DNA from: Maribacter aestuarii
Lineage (GTDB): Bacteria; Bacteroidota; Bacteroidia; Flavobacteriales; Flavobacteriaceae
DNA: 64,000 nt
Direction of reading: 5' to 3'
Assembly (NCBI RefSeq): GCF_027474845.2
Contig: NZ_CP107031.2
Span: 806,001-870,000 of the forward strand
The notes under the pieces were generated by a model that made no database searches, was not told the origin of the DNA, and saw nothing but the letters and a program-made list of their open reading frames with translations. A program made the position numbers and the translations under genes. Positions 18,025-26,521 of the stretch are shown here, one piece after another (position 1 is the stretch's first letter; each line of letters starts with the position of its first letter).

Positions 18025-19002
18025 TTATTTATATAACACTTTTTTAACGGCGTTAACAACATCCTTATGATTGGGCAACCACTCCTCTAACAAAACCGGA
18101 GAATATGGCGCAGGCGTATCTGCCGTATTAATTTTTACGATTGGAGCGTCCAGATAGTCAAAAGCATGTGCCTGAACGTGATAAGTGATTTCCGTAGCTA
18201 CATTCCCAAAAGGCCAGGCCTCTTCCAATACCACCAAGCGATTCGTTTTTTTGACAGACTTTAATATGGCATCATAATCCATAGGTTTTACGGTACGTAA
18301 ATCTATGATCTCACAACTAATTCCTTCCTTTTCCAACTCATCCGCAGCTTTGTCCGCTTCCTTAATAATCTTCCCAAAAGAAACTATGGTAACATCTTTA
18401 CCTTCCCTGCGAATATCCGCAACACCAATTGGTATTACGTAATCCCCTTCAGGGACCTCCCCCTTATCCCCGTACATTTGTTCAGATTCCATGAAAATGA
18501 CCGGATCGTCATCACGGATAGCGGCTTTTAAAAGCCCTTTCGCATCAGCGGGATTGGATGGAACAATTACCTTTAAACCAGGGCAATTGGCATACCAGCT
18601 TTCAAAAGCCTGTGAATGCGTTGCTGCCAACTGACCTGCAGAAGCCGTAGGGCCCCTAAAAACAATTGGACACGGAAATTGCCCGCCGGACATTTGTCTT
18701 ATTTTGGCCGCATTGTTTATAATTTGGTCAATCCCTACCAAAGCAAAGTTGAAGGTCATAAATTCCACTATAGGTCGGTTACCCGTCATGGTAGAACCAA
18801 CAGCAACCCCGGCAAAACCTAGTTCTGAAATAGGCGTGTCAACAACCCGTTTGGCTCCAAATTCATCCAACATTCCTTTAGAAGCTTTATAAGCGCCATT
18901 ATATTCCGCAACTTCCTCTCCCATTAAATAAATGGACTCATCCCTGCGCATCTCCTCGGACATAGCTTCAGCTATCGCTTCTCTAAATTGTAGTGTTTTC
19001 AT
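18025..19002 (-). CDS. pdhB: Pyruvate dehydrogenase E1 component, beta subunit
   Basis: A 325-residue E1-beta transketolase-like subunit. It has LMGEEVAEYNGAYKASKGM with the cofactor-contacting Glu, DTPISELGFAGVAVGS, the GGQFPCPIVFRGP segment and the C-terminal LRTVKPMDYDAIL and EEAWPFG. With PdhA it forms the thiamine-diphosphate E1 enzyme that decarboxylates pyruvate and acetylates the E2 lipoyl groups. The frame opens at 19032, but the ATG at 19002 (MKTLQFREAI) gives the usual start. It is a single-gene unit here, about 25 kb from pdhA-pdhC. Confidence 0.94.
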   Translation of the reverse strand: MKTLQFREAIAEAMSEEMRRDESIYLMGEEVAEYNGAYKASKGMLDEFGAKRVVDTPISELGFAGVAVGSTMTGNRPIVEFMTFNFALVGIDQIINNAAKIRQMSGGQFPCPIVFRGPTASAGQLAATHSQAFESWYANCPGLKVIVPSNPADAKGLLKAAIRDDDPVIFMESEQMYGDKGEVPEGDYVIPIGVADIRREGKDVTIVSFGKIIKEADKAADELEKEGISCEIIDLRTVKPMDYDAILKSVKKTNRLVVLEEAWPFGNVATEITYHVQAHAFDYLDAPIVKINTADTPAPYSPVLLEEWLPNHKDVVNAVKKVLYK

Positions 19003-19088
19003 TTCTGTAAATAATTGTTGGATTGAAAGCAAGCAAAAATAGCAAATTATATATCAAAATATCCTTTGGCAGAATCAAAAAAGCAATA

Positions 19089-19116
19089 AAATTTACTATG
19101 CATGCATAGTAAATTT
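19089..19116. promoter_or_regulatory. Perfect 28-bp palindrome, likely operator of etfBA (and perhaps pdhB)
   Basis: Both strands read AAATTTACTATGCA followed by its exact complement, a 28-bp dyad with no spacer, with ACTATGCATGCATAGT at its core. It lies between pdhB and etfB and about 14 bp upstream of a TATCTTCG -7-like element, covering the expected -33 region. This is the layout of a repressor operator for a TetR- or MarR-type dimer. The regulator is not encoded nearby. Confidence 0.7.
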
Positions 19117-19129
19117 CGAAATTAATAGT

Positions 19130-19137
19130 TATCTTCG
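19130..19137 (+). promoter_or_regulatory. Probable etfB promoter -7 element
   Basis: TATCTTCG fits the variant TAnnTTYG of the Bacteroidota -7 box. Transcription would start near 19144, about 20 nt before the etfB ATG. The 28-bp palindrome sits immediately upstream. Confidence 0.45.
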
Positions 19138-19165
19138 TGACCATCATTTTAAAAGCATTTGATTA

Positions 19166-19906
19166 ATGAAAATATTAGTTTGTATAAGTAATGTTCCGGA
19201 CACTACTTCTAAAATAAATTTCACTGATGGTGATACTAAATTCGATACTAACGGCGTACAGTTCGTCATTAATCCTAATGATGAATTTGGGTTAACAAGA
19301 GCTATGTGGTTTAAGGAAAAACAAGGTGCAACGGTGCATATTGCGACTGTTGGCGGGGCCAATGTTGAACCTACCATGAGAAAAGCCCTGGCCATTGGTG
19401 CGGACGAAGCCATCCGTGTCAATGCAGAACCCACGGATGGATTTTTCGTTGCCCAACAATTGGCTCAGGTTGTAAAGGATGGAGATTATGACTTGATTAT
19501 TGGAGGAAGGGAATCCATTGATTACAATGGTGGAATGGTTCCCGGTATCCTTGCATCCCTTTTGGATATGAATTTTGTAAATACCTGCATCAGTCTTGAA
19601 GTGGACGGCGATAAGGCTACTGCAATCAGGGAAATTGATGGTGGAAAGGAAACCTTGAGCACTAGCTTACCACTCGTAGTAGGCGGACAAAAAGGCCTAG
19701 TTGAAGAAAGCGATTTAAGAATTCCTAACATGCGTGGCATTATGCAAGCACGACAGAAAAAACTCAATGTTGTAGAACCCATAGATACGGCCATAAAAAC
19801 AACGGATATCAAATTTGATAAGCCCGCACCAAAAGGAACTGTAAAATTGGCAGATAATGTAGATGAATTGGTGAACTTGCTCCATAATGAGGCCAAGGTC
19901 ATTTAG
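19166..19906 (+). CDS. etfB: Electron transfer flavoprotein subunit beta
   Basis: A 246-residue EtfB: it starts MKILVCISNVPDTTSKI, has INPNDEFGLTRAM, a GGRESIDYNGGMVPGILA segment contacting AMP, and LPLVVGGQKGLVEESDLRIPNMRGIM. With EtfA it makes the soluble FAD-containing heterodimer that accepts electrons from acyl-CoA dehydrogenases and passes them to the ETF-quinone oxidoreductase. etfA follows after 41 nt. The upstream palindrome suggests control with fatty-acid or branched-chain amino acid catabolism. Confidence 0.95.
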   Translation: MKILVCISNVPDTTSKINFTDGDTKFDTNGVQFVINPNDEFGLTRAMWFKEKQGATVHIATVGGANVEPTMRKALAIGADEAIRVNAEPTDGFFVAQQLAQVVKDGDYDLIIGGRESIDYNGGMVPGILASLLDMNFVNTCISLEVDGDKATAIREIDGGKETLSTSLPLVVGGQKGLVEESDLRIPNMRGIMQARQKKLNVVEPIDTAIKTTDIKFDKPAPKGTVKLADNVDELVNLLHNEAKVI

Positions 19907-19947
19907 TCAGTTTACTTGCCATAATTTAAGAATCAAAAATTAAAAAA

Positions 19948-20916
19948 ATGTCAGTACTAGTATATACAGAGTCCGAAAACGGAAAATTCAAAAAGAATGC
20001 CTTTGAAGTAGCATCCTATGCAGCGTCCGTTGCGAAGCAGTTGGGCACGACTGCCACTGCAATTGCTATCAACTCTAATTCGAACGAAGAGTTGGGTACC
20101 TATGGAATCAGCAAGGTGCTTAACATTAAAAATGATGCATTGGCTACATTTAATGCTAAGGCGTATGCCCAAGCTATCTCACAAGCTGCACAAAAAGAAA
20201 GTGCGAGCGTAATTATAGTAAGTTCAAGCGCGGATACTAAATATATGGCGCCACTTTTGGCGGCATCATTGGAAGCCGGATATGTCCCTAATGTGGTAGA
20301 AGCACCTGAGGGCACTAGTCCCTTTAAAGTAAAAAGAACGGCTTTCAGTAACAAGGGATTTGCGCATACCGAGATTAAGTCCGATATAAAAATAATTGGT
20401 GTGTCCAATAACGCCTTCGGTGTAATTGAAAATAAGGTTGAAGTTTCATTAGAAGATTTTTTAGTTTCTTTGGATGATGATGCGTTTACCACTAAATCTG
20501 TGGACATCGACAAGGTGGTTGGAAAGGCAACCATAGCCGACGCTGATATAGTAGTATCCGCGGGTAGAGGTTTAAAGGGTCCTGAAAACTGGGAAATGAT
20601 AGAAGAATTGGCCGATGTTTTGGGAGCTGCAACCGCTTGCTCAAAGCCAGTGTCGGATTTGGGTTGGAGACCTCATGGTGAGCATGTAGGGCAAACAGGA
20701 AAACCCGTAGCAAGTAATCTTTATATTGCTATTGGAATATCAGGTGCAATTCAACATCTTGCGGGGGTTAGTGCCTCCAAAACCAAAGTAGTCATCAATA
20801 CCGATCCTGAAGCGCCCTTTTTTAAAGCTGCGGATTATGGAATAGTAGGAGATGCCTTTGAAGTAGTACCCGAATTGATAGAAAAATTAAAGGAATTTAA
20901 AGCCCAAAACGCTTAA
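19948..20916 (+). CDS. etfA: Electron transfer flavoprotein subunit alpha
   Basis: A 322-residue EtfA. The C-terminal FAD-binding domain shows VSAGRGLKGPENW, CSKPVSDLGWRPHGEHVGQTGKPV and YIAIGISGAIQHLAGVSASKT with INTDPEAPFFKAADYGIVGD. It holds the redox FAD of the ETF dimer and forms an operon with etfB. A strong terminator follows at 20942-20988. Confidence 0.96.
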   Translation: MSVLVYTESENGKFKKNAFEVASYAASVAKQLGTTATAIAINSNSNEELGTYGISKVLNIKNDALATFNAKAYAQAISQAAQKESASVIIVSSSADTKYMAPLLAASLEAGYVPNVVEAPEGTSPFKVKRTAFSNKGFAHTEIKSDIKIIGVSNNAFGVIENKVEVSLEDFLVSLDDDAFTTKSVDIDKVVGKATIADADIVVSAGRGLKGPENWEMIEELADVLGAATACSKPVSDLGWRPHGEHVGQTGKPVASNLYIAIGISGAIQHLAGVSASKTKVVINTDPEAPFFKAADYGIVGDAFEVVPELIEKLKEFKAQNA

Positions 20917-20941
20917 TTTTTGTTAATTTGTGCCCCGAAAG

Positions 20942-20988
20942 GGCTGTTCAAATAGTTGGCGTCCCAAGTATTTTGAACAGCCTTTTTT
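20942..20988 (+). terminator. Terminator downstream of etfA
   Basis: GGCTGTTCAAA (20942-20952) pairs with TTTGAACAGCC (20972-20982) around a 19-nt loop, then TTTTTT (20983-20988). Confidence 0.9.
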
Positions 20989-21002
20989 AGTTAATAAAAC
21001 CT

Positions 21003-21629
21003 ATGAGTCTAGTACGATTAAAAATAAAAGGGATTTCTTATAGCCAAACCCAAAATGGCGCATATGCCCTTATATTGAATGAAGTTGAAGGAGACCGCAA
21101 ACTCCCCATTGTCATCGGTGCTTTTGAGGCTCAGTCTATCGCGATTGCGTTAGAAAAGGAAATTAAGCCTCCCAGACCACTTACACATGACCTTTTTAAG
21201 AATTTTTCCGACCGTTTTGATATTGTCATCAAACAGGTCATCATACATAAATTAGTAGACGGTGTTTTTTATTCGAGTATAATCTGTGAAAGGGACGGAA
21301 TAGAAGAAATTATAGACGCCCGTACGAGTGACGCCATTGCTTTAGCCCTCAGATTTAACGCCCCTATTTTTACCTATAAAACCATTTTGGACAAGGCTGG
21401 CATCTTTTTAAAATTCTCAACAAAGGACAAAGAAAAGAAAAATGACGATAGTATTATGGTAGATGAAATTCTACAAGAAGGCGAAACTGTTGAGATAGAG
21501 TCAGGTGCCTCGGACGGCTACCAAGAATTAAGTATAGAGGAACTTGAAAAAGAACTCAAAAAGGCCGTTGCCAATGAAGATTATGAGAAGGCGGCCAAAC
21601 TAAGGGATGAGATTTCCAAAAGAAACTAA
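21003..21629 (+). CDS. Bifunctional nuclease family protein (DUF151) with UVR motif
   Basis: A 208-residue protein whose first 140 residues are the DUF151/bifunctional nuclease domain (LKIKGISYSQTQNGAYALILNE, LPIVIGAFEAQSIAIALE, DARTSDAIALALRFNAPIF). A UvrB/UvrC-type helical motif follows at the end (LEKELKKAVANEDYEKAAKLRDEI). Plant relatives have DNase and RNase activity, but the bacterial function is poorly defined. It starts 14 nt after the etfA terminator and is followed after 17 nt by nupC, so the two are probably cotranscribed. Confidence 0.88.
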   Translation: MSLVRLKIKGISYSQTQNGAYALILNEVEGDRKLPIVIGAFEAQSIAIALEKEIKPPRPLTHDLFKNFSDRFDIVIKQVIIHKLVDGVFYSSIICERDGIEEIIDARTSDAIALALRFNAPIFTYKTILDKAGIFLKFSTKDKEKKNDDSIMVDEILQEGETVEIESGASDGYQELSIEELEKELKKAVANEDYEKAAKLRDEISKRN

Positions 21630-21646
21630 AGTACAAATACCGCTAC

Positions 21647-23113
21647 ATGAAAAAAAGTACTTGGTTACTGTTCATTATTCTTGCCCTAATTTGCTCCCTT
21701 AACACCTTCTCTCAGACCCCAGTAGGAATTGATACAATCTCAAATTCCGTGGACACCATTACCCTTAACGACATTGAAACCCCAACCTCTGTTACAGTGG
21801 TTGAGAACGAAGGTTTCTCCATAAATAGCCTGTGGCGTGGCATTTTAGGAATGCTGGTGCTGATGGGAATTGCATTTTTATCCAGTTCAAATAGAAGGGC
21901 AATAAATTGGAGAACCGTTGGAATAGGACTCTCTTTGCAATTGATTATTGCCATAGGAGTTTTAAAGGTTCCTTTTGTTCAACTCGTTTTCGAACAGATT
22001 GGTAAAGTATTCGTGAGTATTCTGGAGTTTACCCGGGCGGGAAGTAAATTCCTTTTTGAAGGCCTTGTCGTAGACACCAATACTTTTGGTTATATTTTCG
22101 CCTTTCAGGTATTACCTACCATTATTTTCTTTTCAGCGCTAACGTCTTTATTGTTCTACTTAGGAATTATACAAAAGGTTGTAAAAGGCCTAGCTTGGTT
22201 ATTGTCCAAGAGTCTGGGTATCTCAGGTGCAGAAAGCTTATCCGTTGCCGGAAATATATTTCTTGGCCAAACGGAGGCCCCACTTTTGATTAAGGCCTAT
22301 TTGGAAAAAATGAACCGCTCAGAAATTCTTTTAGTAATGATCGGAGGAATGGCTACTGTTGCCGGAGCGGTACTTGCGGCCTATATTGGATTTTTGGGAG
22401 GTGAGGACGAAGTGCTACAGCTTGTGTTTGCCAAACATTTATTGGCGGCTTCGGTCATGGCGGCCCCAGGTGCAATTGTTATTTCTAAAATGTTATATCC
22501 ACAGACGGAAACCATAAATACGGACGTTAGTGTTTCCTCAGAAAAAATAGGTTCCAATATTTTGGATGCAATTGCCAATGGAACTACGGAAGGATTGAAA
22601 CTAGCCGTAAATGTTGGGGCCATGTTATTGGTTTTTGTCGCCATCATTGCAATGATTAATGGCATTTTGGAATGGACGGGAGACCTTACAAGCCTGAATG
22701 GTTGGATTGCGAATAATACCTCTTATCAGAAATTTTCGCTGGAAGCCATCTTAGGGACCATATTCGCACCACTGATGTGGTTAATAGGTGTTGCCAATGA
22801 GGATATCATGCTCATGGGTCAGTTATTGGGTATTAAGCTTGCGGCCAGTGAATTCGTAGGCTACATTCAACTGGCGGAATTAAAGGATATGACAACTCTG
22901 CCACACTTAAAGTTCAATAAATCCATCATTATGGCAACCTATATGTTATGCGGATTTGCAAATTTCGCTTCTATAGGCATACAGATTGGCGGGATTGGTT
23001 CCCTGGCTCCGGGTCAGAGAAAAACCCTTTCAGAGTTTGGAATGAAAGCGGTACTAGGCGGTTCTTTGGCCTCCCTATTATCTGCGACCATAGCAGGTAT
23101 GATTTTGGGGTGA
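21647..23113 (+). CDS. nupC: NupC/CNT family nucleoside transporter with N-terminal signal peptide
   Basis: A 488-residue concentrative nucleoside transporter. The core contains GIGLSLQLIIAIGVL, FFSALTSLLFYLGI, the signature ESLSVAGNIFLGQTEAPLLIKAYL and GFANFASIGIQIGGIGSLAPGQRK. It imports nucleosides with Na+ or H+. Ahead of the membrane core are a Sec-like signal (about residues 1-22, ending FSQ) and a 40-residue polar stretch, absent from E. coli NupC, which would put the extension in the periplasm. It lies upstream of thyA, matching a pyrimidine salvage role. Confidence 0.92.
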   Translation: MKKSTWLLFIILALICSLNTFSQTPVGIDTISNSVDTITLNDIETPTSVTVVENEGFSINSLWRGILGMLVLMGIAFLSSSNRRAINWRTVGIGLSLQLIIAIGVLKVPFVQLVFEQIGKVFVSILEFTRAGSKFLFEGLVVDTNTFGYIFAFQVLPTIIFFSALTSLLFYLGIIQKVVKGLAWLLSKSLGISGAESLSVAGNIFLGQTEAPLLIKAYLEKMNRSEILLVMIGGMATVAGAVLAAYIGFLGGEDEVLQLVFAKHLLAASVMAAPGAIVISKMLYPQTETINTDVSVSSEKIGSNILDAIANGTTEGLKLAVNVGAMLLVFVAIIAMINGILEWTGDLTSLNGWIANNTSYQKFSLEAILGTIFAPLMWLIGVANEDIMLMGQLLGIKLAASEFVGYIQLAELKDMTTLPHLKFNKSIIMATYMLCGFANFASIGIQIGGIGSLAPGQRKTLSEFGMKAVLGGSLASLLSATIAGMILG

Positions 23114-23166
23114 AGCCATCTACCCCGCAAAACGGGTGCTTAAATCTTTGGTTAATAATTTTTAAT

Positions 23167-23206
23167 AAAAGCCTATCAGACTTTGACAAAAGGGCAATAG
23201 GCTTTT
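23167..23206 (+). terminator. Terminator between nupC and thyA
   Basis: AAAAGCCTAT (23167-23176) pairs with ATAGGCTTTT (23197-23206) around a 20-nt loop. The T-run is short, so readthrough into thyA is possible. Confidence 0.65.
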
Positions 23207-23262
23207 CCTATTTTTACAAAACTTAACCAAAGGGAATATGCCCTTAGGAAGGCTTGGGACTT

Positions 23263-24087
23263 ATGAAACAATACCACGATTTACTTAAACATGTTTTAGC
23301 TGAAGGAAACCAAAAAGGAGACCGCACAGGAACGGGGACCAAAAGCGTTTTTGGCTACCAAATGCGGTTTGACCTCAGCGAAGGATTTCCTATGGTTACT
23401 ACGAAAAAGTTGCACTTAAAGTCCATTGTGTACGAACTGTTGTGGTTTCTTAAAGGCGATACCAATATTGATTACCTTAAGGAAAATGGTGTACGTATAT
23501 GGAATGAGTGGGCAGATGAGAATGGTGACTTAGGACCGGTTTACGGCCATCAATGGCGCAATTGGAACGGTGACGATATTGATCAAATCCAAGAGGTTAT
23601 CAATTCCCTGAAAAACAATCCCAATAGTAGAAGAATGCTGGTCTCCGCTTGGAATCCAGGCGTACTGCCGAATACCTCTAAATCGTTCTCTGAAAATGTG
23701 GCCAACGGAAAAGCGGCCTTACCGCCTTGTCATGCCTTTTTTCAATTTTATGTCGCTGACGGTAAACTTTCGTGTCAACTATATCAAAGAAGTGCCGATA
23801 TCTTTTTAGGTGTTCCCTTTAACATAGCGTCTTATGCCTTATTTACCATGATGATGGCGCAAGTATGTGGTTATGAGCCTGGGGATTTTATCCATACGTT
23901 TGGAGATGCCCACATATACAACAACCACATGGAGCAGGTAGAGCTTCAGTTAAGTAGGGAACCCAGACCACTTCCAAAAATGATTCTTAATCCGGAGGTA
24001 AGAAATATATTTGATTTTAAGTTCGATGATTTCACGCTTGTAGATTACAATCCCCATCCACATATTAAGGGAGTGGTAGCTATTTAG
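23263..24087 (+). CDS. thyA: Thymidylate synthase (ThyA)
   Basis: A 274-residue classical thymidylate synthase converting dUMP to dTMP with methylene-tetrahydrofolate. Hallmarks are [25 protein letters not shown], the catalytic Cys156 in [33 protein letters not shown] and GDAHIYNNH. About 17 residues before the active site (around 136-152, [13 protein letters not shown]) are an insertion relative to E. coli ThyA. A TTG 9 nt upstream is in frame, but the ATG at 23263 after the purine-rich AGGAAGG is the better start. DHFR, which regenerates its folate, lies at 32 kb. Confidence 0.97.
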   Translation: MKQYHDLLKHVLAEGNQKGDRTGTGTKSVFGYQMRFDLSEGFPMVTTKKLHLKSIVYELLWFLKGDTNIDYLKENGVRIWNEWADENGDLGPVYGHQWRNWNGDDIDQIQEVINSLKNNPNSRRMLVSAWNPGVLPNTSKSFSENVANGKAALPPCHAFFQFYVADGKLSCQLYQRSADIFLGVPFNIASYALFTMMMAQVCGYEPGDFIHTFGDAHIYNNHMEQVELQLSREPRPLPKMILNPEVRNIFDFKFDDFTLVDYNPHPHIKGVVAI

Positions 24088-24124
24088 CATAGAGCATATT
24101 TATATCTGGTATTAGCCATAAATA

Positions 24125-24148
24125 AAGCCCAAACTTCCGCTTGGGCTT
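24125..24148. terminator. Convergent terminator hairpin between thyA and the repeat lipoprotein gene
   Basis: AAGCCCAA (24125-24132) pairs with TTGGGCTT (24141-24148) around an 8-nt loop. The minus-strand side runs into TTATTTATG; the plus side lacks a T-run, so it works best for the minus-strand gene. Confidence 0.6.
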
Positions 24149-24178
24149 CACAGCAAAATAAATTTTCTTTTTCAAAAA

Positions 24179-25591
24179 TTATTCCCTGGTGACCGTAATA
24201 AAATTGGAAAGGTCAAAATCACCAAAAAGATTATCCAGATTTTCTCCAGCCTCCAAACCAACAATACCATTCTCATACGTTAAGTGCCAAATATAACAAA
24301 CACCCACTCCCGCTCCATCAAAATCTACGCCTTTTACCGCAGCCAAGGTAGGCGGCAAACCTAAGATATTGAGGACATCATCCGTAATTACATAGGTCTG
24401 GTTAGAACCGTTTAAATTACTGGAATCTAATGTGATGTTACTTACCATGTCAGGTGAGCCGTCTATGGTAAAAGTAAAAGGACCTCCAGAAAGTGTTCCC
24501 GCATCCAATGGTTCTCGGGTTACGGTTATTGAATTGGACAAGGCGAAGAAACCATCTAAATCTCCCGCATTCATTCCTACTTCCAGACCTACCAATCCAT
24601 CCTCATAAGTAATATGCCAGATTAAGCAAACCCCTGCCCCTGCACTATCGAAATCAACCCCTTGAGCGGCTTCCAAAGTGGGTGGCAATCCAAGAATCTT
24701 CAAATCCGCATCGGTAATTACAAAACCACTATTTCCACCGTTAACTGCGGTGTCATCCAAAGCTAGGTCTGTTGCTTTATCCGGTGTTCCGTCAACAACA
24801 AACTCGTATGGTCCGCCTGATAAAGTACCTCCATTAAGAGCATTCCTAGTGACCATTATTGAATTTGAAAGTGCATATCCGCCAACCAAATCAGAAACGT
24901 TATTTCCTGCTTCAAGACCTGTTAGTCCATCCGCATAGGTCAAATGCCATATAAGACATACCCCAGCACCGGCTTCATCAAAGTTTACGCCTTCAATCGC
25001 AGCCAATGTTGGTGGCAGTCCAAGAATTGTGTTGGCATCATCTGTTATAACATAGGTCTGGTTGTCGCCATTTAGCAAGTTATCGTCCAAAGTGATACCA
25101 CTAACCATATCAGCCATGCCATTAACCGTAAACTCAAAAGGACCACCTCCCAATACACCCGCGTTCAATCCATTTCTGTTTACGGTAATAAAATTGGAAA
25201 GGTCAAAATCACCAAAAAGATTATCCAGATTTTCTCCAGCCACCAAACCGTTCAAGCCCTGTTCATAGGTCAAATGATAAATATAACAAGAGCCCTCACC
25301 GGCTTCATCAAAATTCACACCCTCAACGGCCTCCAAAGTTGGCGGTAGTCCAAGTATGTTTCTTTCTGCATCGGTAATCACATAGTTTTGAAAACTACCC
25401 GTTAGCGTTGACGCATCAAGGGTTATCCCGCTTACCATATCAGGATTTCCATCCACTGTAAAGGTGAAAGGTCCTCCAGATAAAGTTCCCGCATCCAAGG
25501 TTATTTCGGCGACAGTAGGGTCGTCGTCCTCACAACTAACTATGAAGACAGACATAGCAAGTATCAGTAAAAGTGTTTTTAAATTATTCAT
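24179..25591 (-). CDS. Lipoprotein built of four 110-residue tandem repeats
   Basis: A 470-residue lipoprotein (FIVSC, Cys20; then EDDD) followed by four head-to-tail repeats at residues 32-141, 142-251, 252-361 and 362-470. Each runs from L(D/N)xGxLxGGP(F/Y)xF through ILGLPPTLxA, V(N/D)FDxAGxG and CxI(W/Y)H(L/I)TYxxG to LSNxIxVxR. There are no insertions or deletions between units. Each unit holds one conserved Cys. Similar repeats occur in larger surface proteins of marine Flavobacteria; I know of no assigned function. It looks like a beta-rich surface or adhesion protein. It is divergent from a two-component system, which may control it. Confidence 0.8.
   Translation of the reverse strand: MNNLKTLLLILAMSVFIVSCEDDDPTVAEITLDAGTLSGGPFTFTVDGNPDMVSGITLDASTLTGSFQNYVITDAERNILGLPPTLEAVEGVNFDEAGEGSCYIYHLTYEQGLNGLVAGENLDNLFGDFDLSNFITVNRNGLNAGVLGGGPFEFTVNGMADMVSGITLDDNLLNGDNQTYVITDDANTILGLPPTLAAIEGVNFDEAGAGVCLIWHLTYADGLTGLEAGNNVSDLVGGYALSNSIMVTRNALNGGTLSGGPYEFVVDGTPDKATDLALDDTAVNGGNSGFVITDADLKILGLPPTLEAAQGVDFDSAGAGVCLIWHITYEDGLVGLEVGMNAGDLDGFFALSNSITVTREPLDAGTLSGGPFTFTIDGSPDMVSNITLDSSNLNGSNQTYVITDDVLNILGLPPTLAAVKGVDFDGAGVGVCYIWHLTYENGIVGLEAGENLDNLFGDFDLSNFITVTRE
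24182..25498 (-). repeat. Four tandem 330-bp coding repeats
   Basis: Units lie at 25169-25498, 24839-25168, 24509-24838 and 24182-24508 (the last lacks one codon). The first and last units end with a nearly identical stretch of over 50 bp (around 25190 and 24200, sharing AAAATTGGAAAGGTCAAAAT), whereas the middle units differ more. This suggests unequal exchange or gene conversion between the outer units. Confidence 0.85.
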
Positions 25592-25745
25592 AATCGGTCT
25601 ATTTTTAAATCCGATTCAAAGAAACCCAGATGCTGTAACAGAAGTATCACACAAAATTCAATTTTTATTATCTATTGATTTTCAGTTTCTTAACCATTAT
25701 TTTCTTAGGTTTTTGAAAGAAACGACCATTTTAAACGACTTTTTA

Positions 25746-25792
25746 GTCACGGAAACTGGATAATTTTTGAAGAACTGTGAACTTTCCGTGAC
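25746..25792. promoter_or_regulatory. Inverted repeat flanking the putative promoter of the response regulator gene
   Basis: GTCACGGAAA (25746-25755) and its exact complement TTTCCGTGAC (25783-25792) bracket an AT-rich TAATTTTTG -7-like sequence, 25 nt before the response regulator ATG. Arm centres are 37 bp apart, about 3.5 helical turns. It could be a pair of operator half-sites or an mRNA stem. Confidence 0.45.
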
Positions 25793-25816
25793 ATTTTACC
25801 CTTTATTTCGCTATTC

Positions 25817-26521
25817 ATGAAAAAAGTATTGATTATTGAAGACGACATCGAAATCATTCATTTGTTGGAAATACATTTGAAGGATTTAGGTTGTGAAGTG
25901 TCCTTTGCCACAAGAGGAGGTGACGGCCTTCATAAAGCTATTGAGGAAGTGCCGGATTTAATAATACTAGATATTATGCTTCCTGAAATGGATGGTCTTG
26001 AAGTGTGTCAGAAGATAAGGGCCAACAAGATAAAATCACCCATTATAATGCTCACTGCCCGCTCTGAGGAAATTGATAAAGTGTTAGGTTTGGAATTGGG
26101 TGCCGATGACTATTTAACCAAACCATTTAGTGTTCGGGAATTTATCGCAAGGGTTAAGGCTATTTTCAGAAGACAAAAAATGATTTCTAAAACCGAATTA
26201 AACAACTCAACTCAAAATATAATAAAATTCGGTAATCTATCAGTTAACATCGAAATGCGAAAGGTTGTTTTGAATGATACCAAAATAGAACTGTCACCAA
26301 AAGAATTTGAACTATTAGTGTTGTTGGCCTCCAACCCCGGTAAAAGTTATGATCGCGCCAAACTCTTGAACCTTATTTGGGGGTATGACTTTGAAGGATA
26401 TGAACACACCGTAAACTCACATATAAACCGCCTTCGTTCTAAAATTGAACCAGACATGAGCAAGCCAAAATTTATTTTGACCACATGGGGGGTAGGATAC
26501 AAATTCAATGAGGAATTATGA
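25817..26521 (+). CDS. OmpR-family response regulator
   Basis: A 234-residue two-domain regulator: receiver domain (1-120) with acidic pocket EDD (8-10), phospho-acceptor Asp52 in LDIMLPEMDG and Lys in YLTKPF, and a winged-helix OmpR DNA-binding domain (about 135-230) with LSPKEFELLVLLASNPG and YEHTVNSHINRLRSKIE. Its stop overlaps the start of the histidine kinase gene by 4 nt (ATGA), so the two are translationally coupled. The upstream inverted repeat may be its own binding site. The divergent repeat lipoprotein gene is a candidate target. Confidence 0.94.
   Translation: MKKVLIIEDDIEIIHLLEIHLKDLGCEVSFATRGGDGLHKAIEEVPDLIILDIMLPEMDGLEVCQKIRANKIKSPIIMLTARSEEIDKVLGLELGADDYLTKPFSVREFIARVKAIFRRQKMISKTELNNSTQNIIKFGNLSVNIEMRKVVLNDTKIELSPKEFELLVLLASNPGKSYDRAKLLNLIWGYDFEGYEHTVNSHINRLRSKIEPDMSKPKFILTTWGVGYKFNEEL

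Noticed and set aside
19144..20713. Long antisense frames opposite etfB and etfA
   Set aside because: They are shadows of strongly supported genes and their products have no recognisable domains.
24182..25498. Tandem repeats as a possible CRISPR array or mobile repeat
   Set aside because: Units are 330 bp, in frame and encode protein repeats; there are no short repeats with unique spacers.
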